From Haloferax sulfurifontis ATCC BAA-897 (GTDB lineage: Archaea > Halobacteriota > Halobacteria > Halobacteriales > Haloferacaceae), in assembly GCF_000337835.1 (NCBI RefSeq), contig NZ_AOLM01000004.1, positions 186,001 through 250,000 on the forward strand: a DNA stretch of 64,000 nt, written 5' to 3'. Below are positions 8,913-17,005 of this stretch, one piece after another (the stretch's first letter is position 1; every line of letters starts with the position of its first letter). Below the pieces are notes generated by a model that saw nothing but the letters and a program-made list of their open reading frames with translations, was not told where the DNA came from and made no database searches. The position numbers and the translations under genes were made by a program.

Positions 8913-10751
8913 ATGAAAGCGGACACGCTCGATCTAAAGGACATCTTTCGGAAAGACACACGGTACGTCGTTCCACGATTCCAGCGGCCGTACGTGTGGA
9001 AGGAGGAGGAACACTGGCAGCCCCTGTGGGAGGACCTCCAACTCGTCGTGAACGAGCTGATGGACCGGCAGGCGGGTGCGGATACCGATCTCGAACGACA
9101 GGAGGCCCAACAGGACACCTCTCCGCATTTCTTGGGTGCCATCGTCCTCGATCAGCAATCGACGCCGACGCAGAAGCTGGAGACACGTGAGATCATCGAC
9201 GGGCAACAGCGGCTGATCACGCTCCAAGTCCTGTTGTCGGCGACACATTCCGTGGCGAAGGACTTCGATGATGACGGGTCTGCGTCCTTGGTCGAGAAAC
9301 TGATGTACAACGACAAGGACCTCACGAGGACGGAAACAGACCGACTGAAGGTCTGGCCCATCGAAGCCGATCAGGACGCGTTCATCGACGTCATGACGCT
9401 CTCTGACCCGGAGTCAGAGCACGCAGAACTCGACGGCGACGACAACCTGGAGGAGTGCTTCCGGTACTTCAGGGACGAAATCCAAGAGTGGGCGGAGTCC
9501 GGCGAGGAATCTCCCGAAGACCATCTCGACGCGCTCGTCACGACGATGTGGCACCTGCTCCGTGTCGTCGTTATCGACCTCGAATCCAACGACGACGCAC
9601 AGGTGATCTTTGAGACACTAAACGCCCGTGGGACGCCCCTACTCGCTGCCGACCTGATCAAGAACTACCTCTTCCGGGAGGCCTCCGTTCAGCACAACGA
9701 CCCTGGTGAACTGCACGACAAGTACTGGAAGCAGTTCGACGAGGACGAGTGGCGCGTCGATGTCTCTCAAGGGCGTCTTGACCGTCCGAAGATAGACGTG
9801 TTCATCATGCACTGGCTCACGATGGAGATGAGCCAGCAGGTTCGCGCGAAGAAGCTCTTCCCGGCGTTCCGGAAGTACCTCGACAGGACCGACCACTCTG
9901 TCGAGGAGATCGTCAAGGACATCGACTACTACGCGTCCATCTACGAGACCATCTCTGAGCCAGACCGTGGGTCTCGGGAGGGAATCTTCTTCCATCGGCT
10001 GGACATCCTCGATACCACGACACCGTATCCGGTTCTCCTCTGGATCTTCGGCCATGAAAATATCCCGAAGGAGCAGCGCGTGAAAGCCGTCGAAGCAATC
10101 GAGAGCTGGCTGATGCGTCGGATGCTCTCCCGACTGACGTCGAAGAACTACAACAAGATCTTCATCGAACTACTGGACGAACTCAAGGAGCGAGACGACG
10201 AGCCCGTCGGCGACGTCGTCGTCGAGTTCTTCCGGAGCAAAGAGGGTGAGAGCGACTACTGGCCTGGCGACGAGAAGTTGACTGACTCTATGGTCAGTAT
10301 GGAGTACTGGGCCGTCATCAACCAGCGACGCCTCAAGATGGTGTTCGCAGCCGTCGAACGAGAGTTGCGGAACACCGGATACAGCGAAACGGTGGAGTTC
10401 ACGCAGAACCTGGAGATTGAACATATCCTTCCACAAAAGTGGTCCACACACTGGTCGCTCCCCGGGGAACGACCTGCGGAGGTAGAACGGATGGAGCGGG
10501 ATGAGGCTAAAGATCGGATCGGAAACCTAACGATCCTCACCGACAAGCTGAACCCCTCTATTTCGAATGCAGCCTGGGACGACAAGCGAGAGGCGATTCA
10601 GGAGCACACCGTCCTGCGGCTGAACAAGCACCTGATAACGAACTGGCCTGACGAATGGAACGAGAAAACGATTGCCGAGCGTGGCGAGTGGCTCGCCGCT
10701 CAAGCGAGTGAGGTTTGGCCGGAACCAGACTCGGGATACTGGGATGAATAA
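8913..10751 (+). CDS. GmrSD-type restriction endonuclease (DUF262-DUF1524)
   Basis: A 612-residue fused protein. The N-terminal DUF262 domain shows VPRFQRPYVWK (20-30), HFLGAIVL (72-79) and the hallmark IIDGQQRLITL (94-104), which bind and hydrolyse nucleotide in GmrS/DndB-like proteins. The C-terminal DUF1524 domain shows IEHILPQKW (near residue 500) and RIGNLTIL followed by an N-x(5)-W/K pattern, the His-Me-finger nuclease of GmrD. Known members are type IV enzymes that cut modified (for example glucosylated) phage DNA; some use broader targets. It is divergent from the HSP90-HNH gene and embedded within the DUF1156/DUF499/helicase block. The start is ATG 8913 with a TATA-like box 30 nt upstream. 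The motifs look intact. Confidence 0.9.
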   Translation: MKADTLDLKDIFRKDTRYVVPRFQRPYVWKEEEHWQPLWEDLQLVVNELMDRQAGADTDLERQEAQQDTSPHFLGAIVLDQQSTPTQKLETREIIDGQQRLITLQVLLSATHSVAKDFDDDGSASLVEKLMYNDKDLTRTETDRLKVWPIEADQDAFIDVMTLSDPESEHAELDGDDNLEECFRYFRDEIQEWAESGEESPEDHLDALVTTMWHLLRVVVIDLESNDDAQVIFETLNARGTPLLAADLIKNYLFREASVQHNDPGELHDKYWKQFDEDEWRVDVSQGRLDRPKIDVFIMHWLTMEMSQQVRAKKLFPAFRKYLDRTDHSVEEIVKDIDYYASIYETISEPDRGSREGIFFHRLDILDTTTPYPVLLWIFGHENIPKEQRVKAVEAIESWLMRRMLSRLTSKNYNKIFIELLDELKERDDEPVGDVVVEFFRSKEGESDYWPGDEKLTDSMVSMEYWAVINQRRLKMVFAAVERELRNTGYSETVEFTQNLEIEHILPQKWSTHWSLPGERPAEVERMERDEAKDRIGNLTILTDKLNPSISNAAWDDKREAIQEHTVLRLNKHLITNWPDEWNEKTIAERGEWLAAQASEVWPEPDSGYWDE

Positions 10752-10832
10752 AATAAACCCTTTCGTTAGCTCCAATAGAGTCTCGGCATCTAGCGACCCA
10801 ACCAGTTCTAAAGAAATACGAGATAGACGGAA

Positions 10833-11567
10833 TTAACCGTCTACTCTGGAGTGGGGAAGAACCTCTTCGGTCACAAACCGTGTGAACTCCTCAGTGTTAA
10901 TCTGGCCACGGCCGTTCTGATCACGATACAACTCAACGTACCCGCTGGCGGTTATCGTACCATAGAGGTCTCGTTCTTCCCAGTCTAGGTGATCAAACGT
11001 GAACTGGACACGCTTGTCTGGATCTGTACGTCGATCTTCTGGAAGATTCTGCCCCTCATCTGCTACGAGACATATCGGGCCATACTCGCCCTCTTTGTCG
11101 TCGCCCCATTCAAGGCGGGACTCTGCATCCGGATGTGCGTTGTCAAATGATTTGATGTCTATCTGGGCAGATTCAGTATTTGCTCCGGAAATCGATTCAA
11201 ATACTGCACGGGCCGACTCACATTCGGTTCGGGCAGTTATCAGGATCTGATTGCAGACGTGAATGAACTGTGTCTCTTCGAGAGTGCGCTCAGTTCCTTC
11301 GTCGTCGATCACTGGACGGCCATCCTGATTTAACCGTTTGTTCTTGAATTCGACTAGATCTTCTCGAAGTATTTTACCTTCCTGGATAGCTGTACCGCTC
11401 ATCTCGCCATCATCAACAGTGAAGTCCAGAGTTCCCTGTGCGTGACTATTGGATAGCTGTACTGACGAGAGCAGGGTCTTCCCCTGATCGTGTCGCTTTA
11501 TCGGGGCGGTATCATTGGAGATGCCCCGTCCTTCTTCGGTGATTATGTTGATCGCACCTGATTTCAT
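10833..11567 (-). CDS. Unknown protein, 244 aa
   Basis: An acidic soluble protein with no motif I recognise. It starts at ATG 11567 (MKSGAINIITEEGRG); the 37 in-frame codons upstream look non-coding. The sequence has predicted alternating beta strands, a helix around ETQFIHVCNQILITARTE, and an Asp/Glu-rich C-terminal half ending in a helix. No transmembrane segments are visible. It is convergent with the GmrSD gene, with 81 bp between stops, and faces away from the winged-helix membrane gene. Composition matches the other low-GC island genes. A defence accessory role would be guilt by association only. Confidence 0.6.
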   Translation of the reverse strand: MKSGAINIITEEGRGISNDTAPIKRHDQGKTLLSSVQLSNSHAQGTLDFTVDDGEMSGTAIQEGKILREDLVEFKNKRLNQDGRPVIDDEGTERTLEETQFIHVCNQILITARTECESARAVFESISGANTESAQIDIKSFDNAHPDAESRLEWGDDKEGEYGPICLVADEGQNLPEDRRTDPDKRVQFTFDHLDWEERDLYGTITASGYVELYRDQNGRGQINTEEFTRFVTEEVLPHSRVDG

Positions 11568-11931
11568 TGTGGTCAGTTGACTACATGCTGGAACGGGAGC
11601 AAGGATGGGGGGCACTTGGCCTAAACCAACAGTCGGTCTTAGGTCAAGGGAGCACGTACCCCTAGTTGCGAGAGCCACCCTGGCTCCGTCCCGTCTCTCT
11701 CCGACTCGGGATGGCCACCACGCCGACCATCTGTCCAGGATCCTCGGCTGGGGTCTCTCCCGGTCGGGGATTGGCGTTCTTCAGCACCGGAATCACACGT
11801 GCATCAGTGTCCGGTTCGTTGTCTTCCTGTCTGTGTATGGGGAGTATCCGGTAGACATTAAAACGAATAGTTGGATTAGCCCAACAAGAAGGGTTGTTGG
11901 CCTACCCAAACCACCATACGGCATCGCTACA
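11568..11931. other. Intergenic stretch, no gene recognised
   Basis: About 360 bases between two divergent unknown genes. It starts GC-rich and becomes AT-rich near 11850-11930 (for example GACATTAAAACGAATAG), which may hold the promoter of the downstream gene. I see no RNA gene or long repeat. Confidence 0.4.
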
Positions 11932-12600
11932 ATGTCTGAGCGCCAAACCAGCGAAGAACACACGAATCAAGATGCGACTGACTCCGAGATCTTCGCCGTT
12001 TTGCGTAGAGTCAAAGAGGAAGACGGAATCCCGGCGTTAGTCACATCCCAATTCAACGATATCTGGGAGTACGATTACTCAAATGAAGGCCTACATAAGC
12101 GCCTTATGGCACTTCATGAAGACGGCATATTGGGCCACATGAAAGCGAGCAACCGCCATTTTTGGTGGTTATCGTCAGAAGGAGAGACGGGCGACACATC
12201 GGTCTCAAGTCTTGAGGAGTTAGTTCACTATGATGAACTCCCGGCGGAGAGATTTACGGAAGAGAAAGCGCGAGAGATAGCTGCTGAGAAGATTCCAGGA
12301 TTCAAAAAAACCGCCTGGGAACGGATGATCGAGACAGGGGATTCGTTTATGAGAGCCGGTATTCTGGTCTTTTTCCTCAGCCTGGGTATTTTTTCTATTG
12401 AGCAAAATTTGATTCCGCAACCTCTCGTTGCAATTGTACTGTTTTTGGGTATGGTGTTCATCTCCTTATCTGGTGGGTACTATCTCGTCGGATTCACTGG
12501 GGGTAAAGCACAGAAGGCGGGATACGCCTCTAAGGAGCCATTTGATGAGAAAACACTATTCCAGTACGCTCTTGTAACGGAGATTGTTGGTGAGTCATAG
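11932..12600 (+). CDS. Winged-helix membrane protein, 3' end altered by an insertion sequence
   Basis: A 222-residue frame starting at ATG 11932. Residues 1-90 look like a winged-helix DNA-binding or regulator domain (SEIFAVLRRVKEEDGIPALVTS, then HKRLMALHEDGILG). Two hydrophobic helices follow (MRAGILVFFLSLGIFSI and LVAIVLFLGMVFISLSGGYYLV), so it should be anchored in the membrane with the helix domain in the cytoplasm. The final codons EIVGES and the TAG are read from the left inverted repeat of the IS at 12582, so the native C-terminus has been lost or replaced. Function unknown; haloarchaea have many such small wHTH membrane proteins. Confidence 0.6.
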   Translation: MSERQTSEEHTNQDATDSEIFAVLRRVKEEDGIPALVTSQFNDIWEYDYSNEGLHKRLMALHEDGILGHMKASNRHFWWLSSEGETGDTSVSSLEELVHYDELPAERFTEEKAREIAAEKIPGFKKTAWERMIETGDSFMRAGILVFFLSLGIFSIEQNLIPQPLVAIVLFLGMVFISLSGGYYLVGFTGGKAQKAGYASKEPFDEKTLFQYALVTEIVGES

Positions 12601-13555
12601 TGCAGTTTCGAGGATGGTTTTGAGCGCTTCTTCCCCCGGTTTTCGGAACACTTCGCGGCGGAGCTGAAACGCTCGGAAATACGGTGTGAGTCTGTCTTTA
12701 GAGACGCCTCGATGCGGCGAGAGCCACCGTCGCGCCAGCGACGCGTGGCTCTCGCAGGTGTTCACGTGAACGTCTCCATCAACGTACTCGCCGTCACCAT
12801 GGACGACGTATTCACGAGTGAATGCGTCGTCCTCGTCAAGCGGTTTATACGCCCGAAAGCCGTCAGTATAGACGGTCAACGACTCCTGCTGGCGGTCGGC
12901 CAGCAGGAGTCGAATCCGTGATTCGGTCGCTGCTTTTGCCGGGATCACGTACCGTTTCCCGCTGCCACGATCTGCGAGAACAAACACAGGGGGCTTGTCT
13001 TCGTCGTATGTTCCACGTCCGCGCGTGGACAGGCCACGCGAGCGCGACATCTGGTCGCGCTCGCGGCCCTTGAGCCCTGCTTTCACGTAGAATTCGTCGA
13101 TCTCAATCGGGCCTTTGAGCTGTAACCGAGGCGCGTCCAGCGCTCGCAGAAAGCGCTGGATGCGCCGGTAGATCGTCTTGTACGAAACGCCGATCTCTAC
13201 GTCTAACTGCCTGAGACTCGTGTTGAAGCGGATATACGTGTAGACCGCGAGAAACCACTTTCTGAGCGCCACCGCAGAGTGTGCGAAGACCGTGCCGGTC
13301 TGGTCGTTGAACGTGCGGTCGCAATCCTTACACAGATACCGCTGAAACACGCGATAGCTGCCGTACCGAATCACAGATTCGCCACGGCAGCGTGGGCAAT
13401 AGACGCCGTCACGCCAGCGAATCTGTGCCAGCAGATTCGCGGCGCGACGCTCCGAGACGAACGTCTTGATTGGCATCATCGTTCGTCGGGTGACGCGACC
13501 GCGTCACCCTTGCCTGCTGTGACTTCCAGCTACTGCTGAGAACTGACCAACAATC
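12582..13555 (-). mobile_element. IS1595-family insertion sequence (ISH4-like)
   Basis: An element of about 974 bp. Its ends are imperfect inverted repeats: GATTGTTGGTGAGT at 12582-12595 and its counterpart at 13542-13555, which share 13 of 14 positions including the outer ten. The single transposase gene fills the interior, with its stop codon at the inner edge of the left repeat. The family normally makes 8-bp target duplications, but the flanks (GTAACGGA left, CTCTACCC right) do not match, so the insertion is old, rearranged, or the true ends differ slightly. The left end lies inside the upstream winged-helix membrane gene. Confidence 0.75.
12595..13479 (-). CDS. IS1595-family transposase
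   Basis: A 294-residue transposase. The N-terminus has a zinc ribbon of the form CPRC (near 30) and CKDC (near 55), then a helix-turn-helix. The catalytic DDE/N-type core is visible: the first Asp in the segment GPIEIDEFYVKAG, the second in LTVYTDGFRAYKPL, and the final residue near HVNTCESHASLARRWL. The combination of zinc ribbon and EIDE motif is that of IS1595/ISXO2-like elements, common in haloarchaea. It is complete and lies within matching terminal repeats, so it may be active. The second Met (residue 2) is an equally good start. Confidence 0.88.
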   Translation of the reverse strand: MMPIKTFVSERRAANLLAQIRWRDGVYCPRCRGESVIRYGSYRVFQRYLCKDCDRTFNDQTGTVFAHSAVALRKWFLAVYTYIRFNTSLRQLDVEIGVSYKTIYRRIQRFLRALDAPRLQLKGPIEIDEFYVKAGLKGRERDQMSRSRGLSTRGRGTYDEDKPPVFVLADRGSGKRYVIPAKAATESRIRLLLADRQQESLTVYTDGFRAYKPLDEDDAFTREYVVHGDGEYVDGDVHVNTCESHASLARRWLSPHRGVSKDRLTPYFRAFQLRREVFRKPGEEALKTILETAL

Positions 13556-13645
13556 CTCTACCCAAGAGCGATTCCAGTATATTTGGGACCAAGTCCAAGG
13601 CAACGAACAGGAGTAGAGTAATCTGGGTCTGATACGCTTCTGTGA

Positions 13646-16600
13646 CTACTTCTGGAAGCTGATCTCGATCTTCAGACTCGACGCCTCGTCGGGCATCCGC
13701 TCGAACAAATCCTGCACCTTCGTGTAATCCTGCTCGGACCGTAACGTCAAGCTGACCTGCGTACGCTCGACGTCGGCGGTTCCCTGAAGAGCACCGGGAA
13801 CACCCTCTCGTTCGGGCAGCATGAACGTGACGTCGCCGTATTCGACGTTTCCCGTCTGGTGGTTGTTCCGCCACTTGCTCCGCATCGCGGCGACGTCGTC
13901 GCCGTTGAACTCGAAGCGCCAGGTATCAGCCTCGGTATCGGCCTTTCGGAACGGATAGCCGGGCACCCAGTCGGACGCTTTCTCCGAGCCGGTCGTGTTG
14001 ACCACGTACTCCGGTTCCTCATCCTTCCCGATGTTCTCAAGCAAGTACGTCCGCACCATGTACTCGGTAACGCTACTGTCGAAGCGGTCGGTGACCTTGT
14101 TCACGGTGAACTGGTCGCCCGGTTCCAAATCCTCGATGTACGCCAGGATCTGGTCGCCGATCCGATCCGGTACCGTCGGGACAATCTTCACCGTCGTCGG
14201 GTCGCGGTCGCCGAGCGATTCGAGATAACGACCTCCGGCCTCCAGCACGTAGTCGTCTACGAGGAACTCGTTCACTGCCTCTCGTGCGACGGACTCCGTC
14301 TCGTCCGGCGGGAGGAACACCGCTTCGTCCGCACGAATTTCGCCGATGATCGTGTCAAGGTTCGCGTAGCCGTCGTCGTCGATGTGCGCTTCGATTCGGT
14401 CCACGAGAGAGGACGCGCCGATGACCGTCGCGCTCCCGACATCGCGGACCGTGGCGTCGGACTGCGGCTTGTCGAGGATCTCATTGCCGCGCACGATGAC
14501 GTACTGATCCTCGCGGTTCAGGCGACCGATAGCTCGCATCACGACGTCGTGGCTGTCGCCGTCGATCCAGATCTCGCCGTCTTCAACGAGCTCCAGTTCA
14601 AAGTCACCGATGTCGAGCGCGGTCGTCCCGCTCCCGAAGCGCTGGCGTAGCTCCTGTTCAACATCATCGACGCCCCACACGTCCACGTCCTCCTGTTGGA
14701 CGAGCACGGTGTCGAGCGAGCTGCCGGAGAGGTCGTCACGGAACCCGCCCGAGTCACGCGCCAGTACCGGCTTCCCATCGAGCGCTTCGACTGTCGCGTT
14801 CAACACGTCGTTCGCGCTTCCGGGGATCGGGAACTCCGGGTCACGGAGGAACTGTTCGTAGATGTCTTCGACAGAGATTTCCCCGCGTCGATCCAGGAGG
14901 TCTTCAGCGATGTCCCAGACGTGTGATTGAAGATCGAACGGGTCAGCAGCCGCTGAATCCCCGATATTCGTCGCATCGAGTTCGGCGTCGTCGAGGACGA
15001 AAACATCGAGGTCCATCGGCTCCACTTTCGCCCACTCGTCGTCGTCCAACAGGTTGTCACCGTCGAGAACCTCACCGTACAGGAGTTGTAGCTCTTCACG
15101 GAGTTCGTTCTCCTCCTGCTCTTTCATACTCCGAATCGACGTTCGGATCTCGTCATCAAGCGACTCATCCGCGAGCACTTGTCGCGCACCCTCGATGTAC
15201 CGCGCTTTATCAATATACCGTGTACCGGACTCGATGGCCTTGTCGCCCGAGGGCTGGACGAACACGAGCGTGTTGCGCCACTCTCGTCCACGACCGTCGT
15301 TCGTGATGACCTTCTTCACTTCTTCCTGCGTCCACTGGCTGTCCTTCACGACGACCTTCACCCCCCGGTCGTCCGGAATGTCCCGCATATCGTTGGTACG
15401 GAATCCGACGGGGTGGGCGTTCGATCCGAAGATGTCCGTGATGAAGTCCGCGATCTCTGCCTTCGCCGACGTTTCAGACACGTCAACGGCCGCGTTCCGG
15501 ATGAGCGCGTTCGGGTTCTGCCGGTCGCGGATGGCGTACTTTCCGTTCAGCTTGTGGAGGTGCCACGCGACGCCGTGCAGCCGTTCGAGATTGAGAACGA
15601 CGTCGGAGACGAGGTCACCCGTCTGGTAGGCACCCATCACGATCTCCGATACCTCTGCACCCTCACCTTCACTGGGCTTCAGCGAGTAGAGCAGAATCGT
15701 GTTCAGAATGCGACGACCGTGGGGCACTTCGTCCGTGTCGACACGACTTTTGATGTCACCCGTGGCGGCGTTCAGCCGTTCGTAGTTGATCTTCGCCAGC
15801 TCGTCCTCGAACTCAATGGCATCGATGTCCCCGTGAGTGATCAGGTCTGTCTGATCCTGCATTTGCAAGAGGACTTTAGAAAAGAGGTAGATCATCCCCC
15901 GCGTGTTCTGGTTCCCCTCATCGGCGTAGTAGCGCGTCTCAAGCGCGTCCAGAAGCACTGGGTGGAACGGATAGAGGTCGTGCATCTCCGATAGCAGGTC
16001 GTCGGGTAAATCGACGTGTCCCTCTGCCTGATCGTACGCATCGAAGTACCCGTTGACAATCTCGCGGGCAGCGCTCTCGTCCACAGAGTCGATCAGGCGG
16101 TGACGAAGGACTTCCCGCTTGTCCACCTGGTTGTTCATGTTGACCTCGACCGCCTGTTCTCGATTCAGAATGTCGTGAACCTCGGATCCCTCACGGAGCA
16201 CCGAGACGATGGTGTAGAGTTCGAGGTCCGAGAGCGCGGTCGATTCGAGTAGCGACTGGAGGAACGCCTTGTTCGCGCTCTTGCGGTCGCCCTGCAGTGT
16301 GTCGAACCAGTCTTCCAGTTCGTCCACGAAGAACGCGACCGTGTCGTCGCCGACGGCCTCCTGAATCGTCTGCATATCGGGATATCCACCCGACTCGAAC
16401 GTCCCCGGATCGTAATCGAGGGCCTCGAAGAACGGCTCCCAGAGGTACTCGTACTGTTCGTTCTGCATCGCTACCGTGATTGGCGTCGCCGACTCCGGAA
16501 GCGCGGCGTCGAACCCTTCGACTGATTCACCCGCCCACCTGCCTGCTGCCGCAGGATCATCGAAACAGTGGTACAGTGCCACCATCTGGTGCGACTTCCC

Positions 16601-16861
16601 ACTGCCGTACGGTCCATAGAGAATGTGCGTCCCACGTGGATCATCACCAGTCAACGAATCACGGAGGATCGAAAGGGCCTCTCGAAGGCCCTGCGTCATC
16701 AGCGTCCGCTCGAAGAAAAGCTCCGCATCAGACTCGAATTCGTCGTCGTCGTCAACGTTGTAGAGCTTTACCTGACCGTCGATCTGCCCCTCCTCTCGAA
16801 GCTCACGGCTGAGGGTTACCGTATCTTCGAGTGTGGTTGATAAGGATCCCGTCTGTGCCAT
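13646..16861 (-). CDS. DUF499-type AAA+ ATPase
   Basis: A 1,071-residue ATPase. Walker A is GPYGSGKS (83-90) and Walker B FFVDELEDWF (177-186), as in DUF499 proteins (COG1483). The long C-terminal part contains no further catalytic motif. Proteins of this family are found beside DUF1156 methylases and helicases in defence islands, where an ATP-dependent role on DNA or in assembling the complex is assumed. Here the methylase is about 10 kb away at the left, and the helicase starts divergently 144 bp upstream. I chose ATG 16861 rather than the earlier 16894, because a TATA-like TTTATT at about 16892-16897 overlaps the latter and is properly spaced for the former. Composition is uniformly GC-rich, unlike the low-GC unknown genes nearby. 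Confidence 0.85.
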   Translation of the reverse strand: MAQTGSLSTTLEDTVTLSRELREEGQIDGQVKLYNVDDDDEFESDAELFFERTLMTQGLREALSILRDSLTGDDPRGTHILYGPYGSGKSHQMVALYHCFDDPAAAGRWAGESVEGFDAALPESATPITVAMQNEQYEYLWEPFFEALDYDPGTFESGGYPDMQTIQEAVGDDTVAFFVDELEDWFDTLQGDRKSANKAFLQSLLESTALSDLELYTIVSVLREGSEVHDILNREQAVEVNMNNQVDKREVLRHRLIDSVDESAAREIVNGYFDAYDQAEGHVDLPDDLLSEMHDLYPFHPVLLDALETRYYADEGNQNTRGMIYLFSKVLLQMQDQTDLITHGDIDAIEFEDELAKINYERLNAATGDIKSRVDTDEVPHGRRILNTILLYSLKPSEGEGAEVSEIVMGAYQTGDLVSDVVLNLERLHGVAWHLHKLNGKYAIRDRQNPNALIRNAAVDVSETSAKAEIADFITDIFGSNAHPVGFRTNDMRDIPDDRGVKVVVKDSQWTQEEVKKVITNDGRGREWRNTLVFVQPSGDKAIESGTRYIDKARYIEGARQVLADESLDDEIRTSIRSMKEQEENELREELQLLYGEVLDGDNLLDDDEWAKVEPMDLDVFVLDDAELDATNIGDSAAADPFDLQSHVWDIAEDLLDRRGEISVEDIYEQFLRDPEFPIPGSANDVLNATVEALDGKPVLARDSGGFRDDLSGSSLDTVLVQQEDVDVWGVDDVEQELRQRFGSGTTALDIGDFELELVEDGEIWIDGDSHDVVMRAIGRLNREDQYVIVRGNEILDKPQSDATVRDVGSATVIGASSLVDRIEAHIDDDGYANLDTIIGEIRADEAVFLPPDETESVAREAVNEFLVDDYVLEAGGRYLESLGDRDPTTVKIVPTVPDRIGDQILAYIEDLEPGDQFTVNKVTDRFDSSVTEYMVRTYLLENIGKDEEPEYVVNTTGSEKASDWVPGYPFRKADTEADTWRFEFNGDDVAAMRSKWRNNHQTGNVEYGDVTFMLPEREGVPGALQGTADVERTQVSLTLRSEQDYTKVQDLFERMPDEASSLKIEISFQK

Positions 16862-17005
16862 CTTGATACTTAAACAAACCTCAGTGGCACCCAATAAACA
16901 CTATGGTCCCGTGAACGTAGTCTGAGACGCAACAACAGTACAGCGTGCAGATCCGTGATTGTCGGTCACAAAACGTATTTCACGCACACCTGTTTCTACG
17001 AACGT
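16862..17005. promoter_or_regulatory. Divergent promoter region, DUF499 ATPase and helicase
   Basis: A 144-bp spacer between divergent starts. On the minus strand TTTATT (about 16892-16897) is roughly 33 nt before ATG 16861. On the plus strand CGTATTTCA (16974-16982) is about 28 nt before ATG 17006. Both fit leaderless archaeal promoters and would allow coordinated expression of ATPase and helicase. Confidence 0.4.

Noticed and set aside
4108-9186. Extending the HSP90-HNH gene to the upstream Met at 9186
   Set aside because: That part overlaps the start of the divergent GmrSD gene, its translation has Arg/Pro-rich shadow composition, and a TATA-like box sits before TTG 8787.
13530-13874. Minus-strand frame with a hydrophobic end (LLLFVALDLVPNILESLLG)
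   Set aside because: Most of it is a shadow of the DUF499 gene and there is no start after that; it could be a remnant cut by the IS, but the evidence is too weak.
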